This document shows positions 1-13,586 of a DNA stretch of 64,000 bases, one piece after another; within the stretch, counting starts at the first letter, position 1, and every line of letters starts with the position of its first letter. Below the pieces are notes generated by a model that worked only from the letters and a program-made list of their open reading frames with translations, made no database searches and was not told where the DNA came from. Made by a program: the position numbers and the translations under genes. The DNA lies in assembly GCA_003868215.1 (NCBI GenBank), contig QWDQ01000007.1, positions 124,001 to 188,000 on the forward strand, read 5' to 3'. Origin of the DNA: Pseudophaeomoniella oleicola. Taxonomy: Eukaryota > Ascomycota > Eurotiomycetes > Phaeomoniellales > Phaeomoniellaceae.

Positions 1-1002
1 GAATAGGTTGGCTAACCCTACCTGAGGTAGGTAGCTAGCTGCCATGCACGACGGCGACGACGACGACGATGTTGGGATTGTCGTCAGCATACGTAAAAAC
101 GTGCTCAGTCACTTTTTGCTTTCTTTCTTTGACTCGTTTCTTTCTTTCCTATATAAAGTTGTTCTAATGATCGTTTGCGGGCAGCCGTATTGACGTCTAT
201 GGTCGTTTGGGTTTTTCGTACTCTTGGCTTTTTCAGGTCGACCCTCCGAGGATGCCCGAAAGCTACCTGAGCCTACCTTAAAACCTACTGCATATAAGAT
301 ATGACGTTGATGGTGGTGGTGGTGATGATGATGATGATGATGACAATGTTTCTCCAGGACAAGGGAGAGGGATTAGCTCCGATGGACAAAATGAATTGTA
401 TCATTAATGAGCAGTTCTAGGCCTGTCTCGTTGGGATCATGTTGGAAAGGAATGAAGAATAAGTAAGGAGATGATATGCAGGCAGAGGAGAATGGCACAT
501 CGATAGGAATGAATGACACTAAACTGAATAGGTACTAGGGCCAAGAGTATCACTGAAGGTGTCGTGAATTCGGGCTGTGCTCTTTCTCTCATTCTTCAGA
601 CAACACATGTCTAACTACAAGCCACGGCATGGAATCCTCGAAACGGATATTCTTCTGTGTATTGGGCTGTGTATTGGGCATGATATTTTCTTCGTAGCTA
701 TCAAAACAGAAAACTCCCTACCCTAACCTGGGCTATGCTATGCAATGTAAATCTCACACAAAAGAGATCTGATCTTGGTGTAAAAGTTTAGAAAGCTATC
801 TCGTCAATCGTATGAAATTTTTGTAGCCAAAGTAAATCTTTGACCGATGATGATATTCGTCGAGCTTCCGAGTTCATTGACTCCTGTCCACCCAAACGGT
901 CCTCCAATCATTGATCTCATGCATCATTATGTTAAAATGAAAGGAAATTCGACTACCGTAGATTTCGTGCTCAAGCAGTCGCTGAAGTCGTTGGGGATCA
1001 CG
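1..1002. other. Intergenic, no gene seen
   Basis: This is the 3' flank of the cyclin gene. It holds short simple repeats: a GAC-type run near 50-69 and a TGG/TGA run at about 308-343. It also holds an early example of the ACCTGAGGTAGGTAGCTAGCT-like motif near 20-42. No convincing reading frame with a start codon and coding character was found on either strand. Confidence 0.6.
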
Positions 1003-2271
1003 CTAATGAACCAACTGCTGTTGGTAGTCGTACGCATGATGGGGGGGAATTTGATGCTGTTGGCTGCGACCAGTAGCAGTGTTGAAAATCCTTGCCATCA
1101 TACCACCCATGACGCCAGCAGGTGCAATTGACATTTTAGCCTTTTTAGATGGTTGTTGTTCACCGTGGTAACTGAGTTGATGAGTCTTGAGCTGAGGTCG
1201 TAGTGCTGCCTTGTAGTGGTGTCCAGAGGCTGTGTCATCCACGATAAGGATTTGCTCATCATTGTTAGAGCAGATCGATGAAGGAGTAGTACTGCGGAGC
1301 GAAGGTGCAACGCTAGAGGAACGCGACGATGGAATAGAGCTGTTGAGGGTTTGGGAGGTACTGGACCGCGATAGAGCGGGTAGATCCCGCACCGAAGGTG
1401 GAGAGATGGAGCGTCGGCTGATGGCACTTGGTGAGGCTCTCCGTTTGTGGACGAGCGGTGGGAGGTGAATCGAATGTGAGGATGCTGGGTAGCGAGCTGG
1501 GCTGCATAGTCTGTCGTCTGTGAAAGAGCGTGCAGACTCGTAGACCGGAGCTTGTTGCTTGTGAATAGGATGCATGACTGGATGTTGAAAGTATTGCTGT
1601 GGTGGCATGAAAGATGTCGGTCCAAAGTTGTAAGCATCAGCCATACGGCGTTGCTCTTCTTGTATGTCGAGCTCGATCTGGATCCTGATTGGTGCAAGGA
1701 AAGGTTCGAAGTGCTCGAAAAGATCCTGCTCGGCGACGGTGGTATCGAAATCCAACAGATAGAGTAATTGTCGCTCCATCAAGTTAACCTCGGCGAGAGA
1801 GAAGCCAAATCCATCATACCCTTTGACAGCGGTGAACCTTGCCCAGTGCTTGTTCTTTGGGCTTGAATCGTTCAGGCTCTTGGCGGCGAGGATGAGGGAA
1901 GCCAGGAAGATACGGTGGACGGTGCATCGCATACCCTTCGCAACGGGTGGCAGTCGTGCCTGCAATCTGCTCAAGAAGACCAAGGAGCTCATCAAGGTTG
2001 GTACCTGAACCTGCGATCGCTGCACCAGGGTTGAGATGAAGAGCTCCAGTGAGGGTAATGGCTGTAGTGCAAACGCATCGACTGATTGAGTTGGAGGTGT
2101 TGATGGTGGAGTGAGGGTGCCATCGTTCTTCACTGAACCTGTTGGGATCTCTTCACATTTGATAACCTTGCAAGCTTGGCGTGCCAGATGAGCCACCATG
2201 TCCCTGGAGACAGGGAGCATGATGAACTCCTCCAACGCCTGCGGGTTGTGCTGCAGATATGCTGAATCCAT
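1003..2271 (-). CDS. Pho85-type cyclin (Pcl1/Pcl5 group)
   Basis: Single-exon gene for a 422-residue cyclin, expected to partner the Pho85 family of cyclin-dependent kinases in cell-cycle or nutrient signalling. The start chosen is the ATG at 2271 ([20 protein letters not shown]), because this N-terminus resembles fungal Pcl proteins; an in-frame ATG at 2382 adds 37 residues of non-conserved sequence. The cyclin box lies at about residues 75-175, with a helix reading [15 protein letters not shown], then [19 protein letters not shown], and [12 protein letters not shown] before a second helix [12 protein letters not shown]. The C-terminal half is Ser/Pro-rich and looks disordered, with possible phosphorylation sites; this is inference. 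The family call is secure. The exact Pcl subgroup, and so a gene symbol, is not. Confidence 0.88.
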   Translation of the reverse strand: MDSAYLQHNPQALEEFIMLPVSRDMVAHLARQACKVIKCEEIPTGSVKNDGTLTPPSTPPTQSVDAFALQPLPSLELFISTLVQRSQVQVPTLMSSLVFLSRLQARLPPVAKGMRCTVHRIFLASLILAAKSLNDSSPKNKHWARFTAVKGYDGFGFSLAEVNLMERQLLYLLDFDTTVAEQDLFEHFEPFLAPIRIQIELDIQEEQRRMADAYNFGPTSFMPPQQYFQHPVMHPIHKQQAPVYESARSFTDDRLCSPARYPASSHSIHLPPLVHKRRASPSAISRRSISPPSVRDLPALSRSSTSQTLNSSIPSSRSSSVAPSLRSTTPSSICSNNDEQILIVDDTASGHHYKAALRPQLKTHQLSYHGEQQPSKKAKMSIAPAGVMGGMMARIFNTATGRSQQHQIPPHHAYDYQQQLVH

Positions 2272-5200
2272 CGTTGTTCGAGTGTGAGTGTAAATAACGT
2301 TCGCTGAAGGATGTAAACAGCCCAAGGATAGACGAGGGGTGAAGAATAGCTTTTTGAAGTGAGGGTTCAAATGTCTGATCACAAGTGAGAGAAAAACAAA
2401 GAATGGCTATCTAGATCACGACCGGCGAGATAATAGAACAAGAGAGCGAGAGAATGAAGATTCGCTTTGGGATGTCGAGCAAAGAAAAGGCGAGGCAAGC
2501 CCACAGCCGCAAATGTTGGGTCGTCGAAGAAGAGAGGCTGAGTTGAAACTTGTGGCCTTCCGACCCTTGGCGAGTATATGAGGTTCGGTGCTGGTGGTGT
2601 TTAAAGTGGGTGGTCCCCTGAGGACTTGGACCACGTCAGTAAGCCCCGCGGTTAGCTGCAGCAGCTAAGGTGGCTAAGGTGGCTAGGCCTCAACGATGAA
2701 TGGCCAGTGTGCAGTGTCCAGTGTCTAGGTTGGATAAGTGGAAGGCAAGGGAAGGGATTCGCTTGCACGATAGGCGATACGCAATTGTTTAGCCGTGCCT
2801 GACTGCGAAACAAGTGTCCGGGATGCAGTATTGCAGAGACGCACACAAAACCGGATGGAGCGGTTTGATGTTTGATGTTCGTGTCGATGAGATCGAAGCG
2901 AGGTTGGTAAAAGTAGGTAGGGGTCGGTCTTGTTCTAAATAGTATTACGATCCCTGCTTTCTTTGTTTCTATTTTTCTTTTTCGGTGTGATAAACCGTTT
3001 GGACAGGGTCGTCGACAGCGAGGGCAGCTGAGGAGACCTCGTGATACTGTTGAATGATGGTGTTGGTGTTGATCGTTGTTATTGAAAGGAAGAATCTGGT
3101 CAGATGGAAGGGAAGGTGGTGTATGATTATGTATGATGGGCTGAATGACTTGTCTGGACGAAGAGAATGGCCAGGGGCTGGGATATGATGATATATGTAT
3201 ATCCAAATATCTATGTGTGTGAGTGAGTGTGTGTGTACAGCATATTCATAGGCGGCTGAGCTGTCGCCCTTTACTTTCTCAGCCGTAGCCTTTCTTCCTT
3301 TTCTTTCCTTCCTTGCCTTTCTTTTCTCTCCCTTTGATGGAACTATGTACGTGTAGTCTTCAACCTATTGGAAACTATCGACTCAATTGTCCCTTCCCTT
3401 TGTCGCTGGAATGCCGGTCTGGGCTGGGAAGGCAAAAGACTGGGGGATTGGCTGATATTGAATGTGGCATGTTAGCCCCTGGTTTTGGTTATGGACCCGG
3501 TGGGCATCATTGGGTCATAAGCTTTCGCTCTATTTTCCACCGCTAAGCTTTACCGTAATCACGTACCTTAGGGAAGGCGAGGGGTAAAGGGAAGTCACAG
3601 ATTTCGTCAAGATTAGTTAACGTAGTAAAAGGATTAGGCTATCGTTCGGGGGAGGTTACTAAAACGGTGGATACCTAGATACCCTAACATTGCTTGGAGT
3701 ACGGTGCCTATGTCCCTAAAGTAGGAAGGTACTTAGGTAGGGGACTTCTACTGTGCGTGCACCAGCCGATCGGGTACAAAAACTCTAACAGAGAGAACAA
3801 GAACAGGAACAGGGAACCGGGGAACCAGGACCAGGACGAGCAAGAGTCAGGGAGCTTACCGAGAAAGGGCGAGCTCCCTTCCCCCTCCTTGGCCCTCTCG
3901 TCCTTTCCAGTGAGAGAGAGGGGTCTCAGGCCACAGTTATCGATTTGGCTCATTGTTTTAGCCCAGAGGAGAGACGAAACACACTCAAAAATAGGTCGAG
4001 ATCGAGCCGAGACTGAAGAGTGGGCGGCTGGTGATACAGTGCCACTTCAAAAGTACTATGCTTAGCTACAGTCAGATGCCTACAGCACCTATAACTCACT
4101 CTCAAGCGCTGGAACAGAACAGGTGTTACAGATGATCTCTTACAATAGAACAACAGGTACGGAGCAAATGTGCAACATATTCGTATACCCACTTGTACGT
4201 AGTACATCCATATGCAAGTCATGAATGATCATATCCTTCCCTTTCCTTTCCTTTCCTTTCCATTATTTCTTCTTATTTTTTTTTTATTGCATTTCATCCA
4301 AAGGTCGTTTGCGGGCGCTAACTCCAGACGGCACAAGAAGAAAACACGATCAAGGGCGTGGTCGTAAGAAAACTATGGGCGCTGTTTCATGAAGCAATTC
4401 GGCAGACCCATCCTGCCGTTCCATTCCATCTTATTCACGCATTTTTGACTTCTGATAGTCTGTGTCCGGTAACTTGGTAGGCTCTCCCAGTTCGACGCAT
4501 TTGGACTTAACACCGATCTGATGCAGACCTTTCTTCTTCTTCCACTTACTATGATGCTATGGCCTTGTCATTCAGTTAACAACTTCTGATCCTTTGCTTT
4601 TTGGCTCTCGTCCGATAAGAGCGACAACTCAGTACGGTACTTACTCCTAGCAGCATAGCCAGGCCTCACCTTGATTAACTGCCGACCACACTGAGGTATC
4701 GTGGGAAGTTATTCATGTGGCCACCTCTAGGAACGCGCAATTTGAACAGTCGCGCGTTGAACGTGACACGAGGCACGGGCGGTTGGGGCTGGAATCGATC
4801 GACAATCATACTATTGCCTGCTTAGGTACATACCTAAGGTACTAGGCATGCATGCACTTTACCATCAGCCCTGGCAGCATCATCCGTTATTCTTCTCATA
4901 ATCACCCAAGCCTCTAAATGGGCAGGGATACACGATTGTGTGGTATGCCGGTATGCAGGACATTATCGAATATTCATGTCTTAGAGCTGGTTGGCCCTGA
5001 TTCCTCCTGGGGTTCTTGTTTCTTTTTCTTGTTTCAAGAGCCGATGCTTCGTCCGCCCCCATAGTAGTTCGCGCGCCGTTGCTCAAGCACTTCCCCTTTC
5101 TGCCAACCAACATTATCGTCGCCGCGTACCGTAGATGACTCCTAACTATTCCAAACCCGGCTTCCACGGGTTTCATCTATCCCAGAAGCGATTGTCTACA

Positions 5201-5700
5201 CCACAGCATGGTGTGCAGCTATTGATAGGCCAGTTCTATTGAAAAGCGACACAGAGAGTCATCAGAAACATGATCAACCTGGCAGTTTCACTCCTGGGCT
5301 CAAACGGCCACCCGCATCGCATGGCATGACATTGCATTGTCATCTGAAATACAAATGTGATCTATTGAAGACAGGAAATTGATGGGAGTTCCACGTTAAC
5401 ATCTTTACTGTAAGGTGGATGGACAATAGCGGTGTTCGTTGTTGGCTCAGTCTCCCCGTTCAGTTGGTGTCATGCGAGGAGGCGTCTGGCTTCCTTGATG
5501 ATCTTTGTGGCATTCTTCACCCTTGACCCATCACGGATGCACACATTCCTTCTAGCCGTCTGTTTCACTTCACCCATGCAGACTTATTGATTTTGCCAGC
5601 TGACTGCTCATAAATGGCTAACGGAATGGATGTGTTCTGGTTTCCAAAAGGTGAGCAAAAGGCATACACGGCAGTTAGGTAAACCTGTGGCGGTGGCTTC
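2272..5700. other. Gene-poor intergenic tract
   Basis: About 3.4 kb upstream of the cyclin gene without a convincing gene. The first kilobase probably contains the cyclin promoter and 5' leader. The rest carries short repeats such as TTTCC units at about 4234-4261 and ACCTAGGTA-like motifs near 3730 and 4825. Reading frames up to 184 codons exist, but they are low in complexity and match no family I know. Confidence 0.5.
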
Positions 5701-6622
5701 TTCTAGTACTTGGGCACAACTCTAGACCTGTACAGTATGATCACCCGAGTTTGCAGGGATTCAAGAACAAGGATGAAGCCAACATGATTGGGCGTTTGCT
5801 TCGACCCCCAAACTGATCAATCATCTCGCACATGTCTCGTTCAGCTGGCATCTCATTCCCTGAAATGAGAACGAAAATGATCATAAGATGCTCTACTGCA
5901 GGTATAACCGGATGACTAAAATCTTCATCTGTTGGACATTGCAATATACATACAGGATTGGGCTACACCTCTTCAAAGTCTCGGCAGCGTCAAAACGGAT
6001 GAAAGACACGATCAATTGACTGCTGCCACAAATCCGGAAACGGCAGGAATATGGACCTCAATGAAAGGTGATCGCCATCACTCATGCAACGTTACCTGCT
6101 GCCAATTCATCTTCACATCGCCCGTCATGCGACGATTATCAATACTGTCGACCTTTCAGTAATATGACTAAAATTTGTGCGTTGTTAATTGCAACGCACT
6201 GAGCACGCATACGGAACCTGTGCCGTTGATGCGGGTTAGTAATATGATGGTGTCTCCGACAACGCCGGATATGGTCGTTGTCGGGTTGAAAGAGATGAGA
6301 TGACCCACCTCCATTGACGCAGAGCTCGAACAATGGGAGCTACGTTCGAGGTGATGCTCTGGGGCATACCGCCAGTGTCTGGGCGACTGACACTTTCGAC
6401 CATTTGGGAATAACGTGGAAACCGGTGAGTTGGTATCGATCTCGTGGCAGAAGGGTCCCTTCTTTGTCTGATCCATTGCCGGCTCATCCACAGCTACGTT
6501 TGCATCTCAGGGAAGTTCAAATCTGGCACCTTGGGTCTAATTCCGCGTATTTCCTTCCACCGCTCCACGGGTCACTCAACCATTGTATTCGCTGAAAAGG
6601 GAGATCCTTGAGGACCGCTCGG

Positions 6623-6640
6623 CCCCCCCCCCCCCCCCCC
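6623..6640 (+). repeat. C18 homopolymer
   Basis: Run of 18 C residues (G18 on the minus strand), 60 bases before the assembly gap. A second, longer C run lies on the other side of the gap. Confidence 0.9.
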
Positions 6641-6699
6641 GACCACAACCCCCCGGCCCTACCAACCGCACAGACCCCCCAGATCCAACAGCAATAACC

Positions 6700-6709
6700 N
6701 NNNNNNNNN
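6700..6709. other. Assembly gap (10 N)
   Basis: Ten N characters mark a join of unknown true length. The sequence on both sides is extremely C-rich on the plus strand, which probably caused sequencing or assembly to stop here. Confidence 0.98.
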
Positions 6710-6791
6710 TATTTCCGCCATTTTTTCTCCCCACCCCCCAGTGTCCCCCCCCATCTTTTTCCGAGAAAGAAGGGGGACTTGGGGCGGCCCG

Positions 6792-6812
6792 CCCCCCCCC
6801 CCCCCCCCCCCC
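6792..6812 (+). repeat. C21 homopolymer
   Basis: Run of 21 C residues on the distal side of the gap, following other shorter C runs from 6735 on. The minus strand could form G-quadruplex structures. Confidence 0.9.
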
Positions 6813-7162
6813 AGTTCTATATACCTTCCGGCGATGTTCACAGGTCCTTCTGAATCCGGCTATGGAGTCACGTCGTGATCATCGCCATGCAGATGCTCCA
6901 ACGTTACGGATATCTGGAGCCAGGTAGCGCCAAGCACTTAATACCATTTCCATCATACCTTGTCTCTCATTCTGCTTGCGGTACTTCTGATTCGGGAAAA
7001 CGCCTCTAACCGGCATCTCCCCGTTCATTGGGTTCACGAGCACGATGAAGAAACATGCTGTGGCAATGGATCATTCTGTGTTCGTCGTAGAAATGCCTGC
7101 CGGAATTCGGTAGTCTCCGGTACCAGGGAGTCGGAACCGATTGTGGCTCTCATATTATAGAC

Positions 7163-9021
7163 TCGGCTGCTGGGGTCGTTTCTTTGACGTCACTTGAAGA
7201 GTCGTTTCTCTCGTTCCTTTCCCTTTTTCTTTTCCTGCCGCCTTTCTTTTAGTAGGGATCGTCCTGGCTTCGGAAAGCAAATGTCGGCAGGATGAGAATG
7301 TCCCGAATCAAATTTTCAAAGCATGTCCTTCTGGTCATGTTCTTGGCTAGTCATTTCTCAGTGCGATTTAGCCTTACCGCTGCCTCATTTTGCCGGAAAT
7401 GGTATAGTCTATCTGCGTATGCAATTTCTCCTGGAAATGTATCCCGTTTCTTCTCGCCTACTTGCTTGCACAAGCAGTTCGTCCGTTAAACAAGCAGTTC
7501 GTCCGTTAAACAAGCAGTTCGTCCGTGAGCAAGGTGATTTCAAGGATGGTTAGTGGCTCTGCCACGTGGTCCTCAGGGTTGCAACGGTCCACAGGGCATG
7601 ACCGTACAGATTTCGAGTTCACTCCAAATTGCAGACACCCATCTTTGAATGCAGGTTATCTAGAGCAGTGAGGCAAGCTCGATAGACTGAGCTGTTATTT
7701 TCTGGCCATTCACATATACTCCTGGCCTCCAAGGTGTAGTCTCCTCCTTGTCGGGTACGATCGAGGCGCTGGAACGTTCAACCCAACCACAGCATTCCTC
7801 TGGTCGCTCGTGGAATCCAAGGATACCACATATCATCCATTAGCCCTAGGAGCTGTCGCTAGTCCACCTCGTCTTTTCCTACGCTGGTTGTGTTGCCCAT
7901 GGATCAGGAATCTGAGGCTGATACAGTCAAACATCCAAAGTTCCTAGTTGATCGTAGTATCGGATTGATAGCACATCGTGACGTGTATCCTTTCAACAAT
8001 GGCAGCTTAGTGACCGACATCTTTCGTCGGATCCACAACACGGCACGAACAGGCAAGTCACCCATAGCAGTGACATGACAAGCAAGATATACGGAGATAG
8101 GTAGCATATGCCACTTGTATTGACAACATGTATTGCGGATGGATTTTGGCTAGCATTCCTGGCTGGTGCTATCTTATCGCTTCAATGTAATTATGCGGGG
8201 AAGGAAAGGGGAGGGGGACAAATCTGATCTGATCTGATCGTCTTTCTCATCACCTTCGATGGGAACATCAAATGTGTCAATTTGTTTCTACCGGCATCCT
8301 TTGATGATTAATCTATCAGTGATATGATTATGTTGTTTGATATCTGCATCTGAGAGCAGACCCAACATTCAGCAGAGTGAGTGATTCATTTGTTGATATG
8401 TCCGATTGAACAGGAGACTTGAAGATCTTGAATCTTCTGCAGACCTGCCTTAGTTAAGGGGGCGAGGGAAGAGAGAGGGCCAGAACTTGTTAGTTAAACG
8501 GACCTGCTTACTACGGTATAACGGTGAAGCATCAGTCGTCAACTAAACTTCTCTCAGTTAAGTCTCTCATCCCAAGGACGTTCCAGCTAAACCGTTGTTG
8601 AATAAGCTTGACCTTTTCCCGATGGTCTAACTGGATGAGAACCTCCAAAATTGGGATTGAGTGCGATTCCTTGGTTTCAACCCGTCACTTGAACAAACGT
8701 CTTCGCTTCACGTCGCCTCTCTCCCATCACTCGATCGTCTCTCAATTATATCTGCATGGCATATCTTACTCTTGATGAAGCCAATATGAACAGCTGATCG
8801 AGATGCAGTACATTGTTTGGGGAGCACGATGAAACAATTGTACAACATGCCCATTTCTCATTTCTATTCTTGTGTGTCACTCCGGAGGCAATAGCGCAGT
8901 GCCCGCAAAAAAAGACGAGGCCCGTTCATCTTGCAGATCACCACGAGACCTTTTTTCATTGCTTTCCCCGGGTTCTGCTCGATTCTGTTTGCATTTTGCA
9001 CTTTTTTTCGCCCATCCGTTC
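7163..9021. other. Intergenic and 5' flank of Gag1-like gene
   Basis: Nothing supportable as a gene. The tract includes the 20-bp tandem repeat and a short TCTGATC repeat near 8223. The last 500 bases are rich in pyrimidine stretches, as expected of a fungal promoter and 5' leader. Confidence 0.5.
7470..7526 (+). repeat. 20-bp tandem repeat, about 2.9 copies
   Basis: The unit ACAAGCAGTTCGTCCGTTAA starts at 7470 and 7490 without change. A third copy starts at 7510 and is identical for 17 bases before it diverges. It lies in gene-poor DNA and has no apparent coding role. Confidence 0.93.
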
Positions 9022-10356
9022 ATGATGGATAAGCATTCCAACAACTCCATGAGGTCAAGTTTCCTCGGCTCAACGCCGCACCCATCGTCGCCAATTTCCG
9101 CCGGCGCGACGACTTCCACCGCACCCCGCCTTTCCTCGTTCGGACGCCGATTCAGGTCGCCGCCTCCGGCGCCAATTAATTCTCAAGTAATTACACAGGC
9201 TGAACGAACGGCCGTTCAAGAAAGGAATGCAGAAGCTGTCAAATCTGCGAAAAGGTTTCTCCACGCCAATTTGAGATCCGATTGGGATTACAATGCCTCA
9301 TTACCTCCAACACAAACCGACATCATATCGTCCACACGCTTGAAGGACCTCGAGGACGTTAATTACAAGAAGCGCGAGGATGGCTCGTCAGATCCAGGTT
9401 CATCAGACGATGATCGACGAGATCCAATGGCGTGGACGGATGGAGAGAACACTGCATACAAATACGAGAGCCCAGATGCAATAGCTGCCGCACTCGCCAC
9501 CAAGAAACGCAAGCGACGGAGATTACTCAAGGAAGAAATGCACTATAACGAAGGGCTCCGGGTATTTCACGAGAGGAGGAACGCATGGACCGGCGCGGTG
9601 TCGCAGAAGCCACATCAAGTCCTGGACGAAGACAGCCTTGGAAATCCACAGGCGCACATTCGGAATGCTTCCTCGAGTCCAAACTTCGAATTTGAATTCG
9701 AAGGCTCTTCCAGGGGTAGCCGAGGTCCATCTCATGCTTCGGTGTCCCGTGCATCATCTGCAGTATTATCTGAGAAAGGGGGGCAAGGACAAGAAGAGGA
9801 GATAGGGTCCGAAGCTGAATCCGAGCACTCTCCTTCAGAGCCGTCTCAGGACACTTATGGGGTAGATGTAGACCCTTTCTTGCCAATCGCACCACCTCTA
9901 CTTCCAAGGACAAATCCTGTCCGTGCCGCGATCACACCATCAATGTACCCTACCATATATTCCAAGGTTGTGGTACAGTCACTTACTCCTTCTGTCCCAA
10001 TTCCTCTCCCAGATATCACCAAAGCTATGGTTCAAGGCTGGAGAGATGAAGGCAATTGGCCGCCTAGGAGTACCATACCCGTGAACGAAGTAAAGAATGT
10101 TGCGGCAAGTACGGCAATCAATAAGGACAAGGAGCGAAAAGAAGGAGGTATGAGAAAGGGCATGTCTGGCGCGTTTAGGAAAGCGCTTGGACTTCGACCT
10201 CATCATCCATCCACCACAGCTTCGGGATCGTCTGGACATGGACCCAGAGATGGCAACGCCAATGGTGCCAGACCAGGTTCAGGTACGGGGGCAGGCACGG
10301 AAAGCGTGAACAAGCAGGAATTCGAAGATGCAGAAGCCATGTTTGAAGAGGGCTAG
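9022..10356 (+). CDS. Gag1-like clamp domain protein (DUF4050)
   Basis: Single-exon gene for a 444-residue, mostly polar protein. The ATG at 9022 (MMDKHSNNSMRSS) was chosen over the longer open frame from 8872, whose extra 50 residues look like translated leader. It has the order I associate with the fungal DUF4050/Gag1-like clamp family: a basic segment KKRKRRRLLKEEMHYNEGLR, followed by RRNAWTGA. After an acidic Ser-rich linker comes RAAITPSMYPTIYSKVVVQ, then a helix ending GWRDEGNWPPR. A short basic segment GMSGAFRKALGL follows, and the tail is Gly/Ser-rich. The family's biochemical role is poorly known. The fission-yeast member gave the domain its name, and I do not assign a function here. 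Confidence 0.75.
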   Translation: MMDKHSNNSMRSSFLGSTPHPSSPISAGATTSTAPRLSSFGRRFRSPPPAPINSQVITQAERTAVQERNAEAVKSAKRFLHANLRSDWDYNASLPPTQTDIISSTRLKDLEDVNYKKREDGSSDPGSSDDDRRDPMAWTDGENTAYKYESPDAIAAALATKKRKRRRLLKEEMHYNEGLRVFHERRNAWTGAVSQKPHQVLDEDSLGNPQAHIRNASSSPNFEFEFEGSSRGSRGPSHASVSRASSAVLSEKGGQGQEEEIGSEAESEHSPSEPSQDTYGVDVDPFLPIAPPLLPRTNPVRAAITPSMYPTIYSKVVVQSLTPSVPIPLPDITKAMVQGWRDEGNWPPRSTIPVNEVKNVAASTAINKDKERKEGGMRKGMSGAFRKALGLRPHHPSTTASGSSGHGPRDGNANGARPGSGTGAGTESVNKQEFEDAEAMFEEG

Positions 10357-12007
10357 CGAACTCACATTTTTCTATGAACTATCATCACTTCCTCCGTCGT
10401 GAGCTTTTAGTGAGTTGTGTTCAAGAAACATGGGGAACGAAGGCCCAGAAAGAGACCTCAGGAAGAGGCTCGAAAATAAGGCCCAAAACGAAGGCCTTAA
10501 AGTCAGGCTCCAGGACGAAGTGAACAAACAAGGAACATCGATTTCAGAGCACACCGTTTTCTCTTTTCGACATAACAAGTAAGAATTTCGTCACGATATC
10601 TACGAAGACCATGAATGAACTGCTCACATGTTCAAGAAAAAAGGCTTTTCAAAGCTCACAAAGCCTTACAAAGCTCTTCTTTTCTCTCATGAAACATAAC
10701 AAGACCTACTACTACTATTATTATTAATATTATTCTTACTACTACTACTACTATTGCTTATCCTTGACCTGCTAAAAGATTAATCTCGAACAATTATTGC
10801 TATTAAATACTGCTGTTGCTGCTGCTCTGATATACTTAACTTAATTACTGCTCATCATCATCATCATTCTTATCTACTTACTCTTTCTGTCATCTTTCTT
10901 TTCGTGCTTTGATGGGACGACAACCTAGACATGACATGACATGAGATGAGTTGTTTGTTTATTTTTCGTCATATGTCATATATCATATACAGACAGGTCT
11001 ATCTATCCATATACTGTAGGTCTTTTAAAGGTATATATGTATGTATGTATGTATGTACATACCTTAGCTAGGTCAGTAAGCAAGCAAGCATATCCTCTTC
11101 AAAAACCCTCCCTCCTTCCTCCCCTTGTTTCACTCCTCTATTTGCTTCTTCTACTCTTTCTCCTCTCTTCGTACCTAGCTAGAGATAGTAGGTATGGTCG
11201 GGTATGTAATTATTGTCCTGGTTTTTTTTTCACGTAGGTGGTATGTGTGTACATAGATAGGTACATGCATGGGTGGGCACAGGAACGGTTTAAATCTAAA
11301 AGCTAAGGGTTATCTAAGGTGAGGATATCTAAGATAGGTAGATATTTGTCGGTCTGTCCGTTTGGAAGAGGGAGGAGGAGGACATGGAAGAGAAACAACA
11401 GAGATTCGAGTCTCGTGGCCGTCTCCATTTCCAGACCAGACCAGACCAGACCAGACCAGACCAGACATAACCTTACGTTTCCAGAGAACAAGCTCGCATG
11501 TTTCATGATGCATATCAAGACTCAGAGATCTAAGAAAAAAGACATTGATATGATTGTAAAGAAAACACAACATTCCGCATTTGACTTTGTCCCAGAATTA
11601 TTCACCCGATTTTTTTTTACCTCTCTTTTATTTCGTGACACATTGCGTTACATCCAAGCATCAACTCGTTATGCTGTTTGGGGGTATCATAGTCGAGGAG
11701 CTGACATGCTGGGTCAAGGATTGGCTCCCAAGCAAAAAAAGAACTTTTGTGCTGTGTTCGTTCCCATCGAATGAACTTCAGGTTTTTTTGAAACGGTTTT
11801 GTGATGAAGTGTTGAATGATAACAGAGCGATTTTGACTTATTCATGGGTTCGGCAGTCTCTTCGGTTTCAAAATCCACTTCCAAAAACTTGGATGCAATA
11901 CTCCATCCATGAGCATGCGCGACCGGAAAGGACCCAAGAAATGCAATGATGTTGAAATCAACACCTGGGGAATCAGCACATGTATAGTGATACGCTTTTC
12001 GTCAAAC
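10357..12007. other. Intergenic, rich in simple repeats
   Basis: This lies between the 3' ends of two convergent genes. It contains TAC/TAT trinucleotide runs at about 10700-10755, TGC and TCA runs to 10870, a GTAT run at about 11037-11056, and a CCAGA run at 11431-11466. No gene was recognised, and the open frames of up to 151 codons are built partly from the repeats. Confidence 0.6.
11431..11466 (+). repeat. CCAGA microsatellite, 7 units
   Basis: Seven perfect 5-bp CCAGA units in a row. They lie in the intergenic region between the Gag1-like gene and the arginine methyltransferase gene. Confidence 0.95.

Positions 12008-13586
<1,579 letters not shown>

Larger units (their letters stand above)
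5741..7162 (-). pseudogene. Coding-like remnant flanking assembly gap
   Basis: Several stretches on the minus strand read like protein, but in different frames and without one continuous gene. They include FFIVLVNPMNGEMPVRGVFP and WRYLAPDIRNVGASAWR at about 6895-7060, a block with FPNGRKCQSPRHWRYAPE at about 6320-6450, and EHLMIIFVLISGNEMPAERD at about 5820-5905. The first and third resemble each other (a hydrophobic strand, then NGEMP or GNEMP), which hints at a repeated domain. The assembly gap and two long C runs lie between the blocks, so part of the gene may simply be missing. I do not recognise the family. It may be a decayed host gene, a spliced gene I failed to resolve, or chance. Confidence 0.28.

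Noticed and set aside
847-1131. Plus-strand frame overlapping the cyclin 3' end
   Set aside because: Antisense to the well-supported cyclin gene and without a domain.
2652-3206. 184-codon minus-strand frame upstream of the cyclin gene
   Set aside because: Its Pro/Ser/His-rich composition matches no family, and it lies where the cyclin promoter and leader should be.
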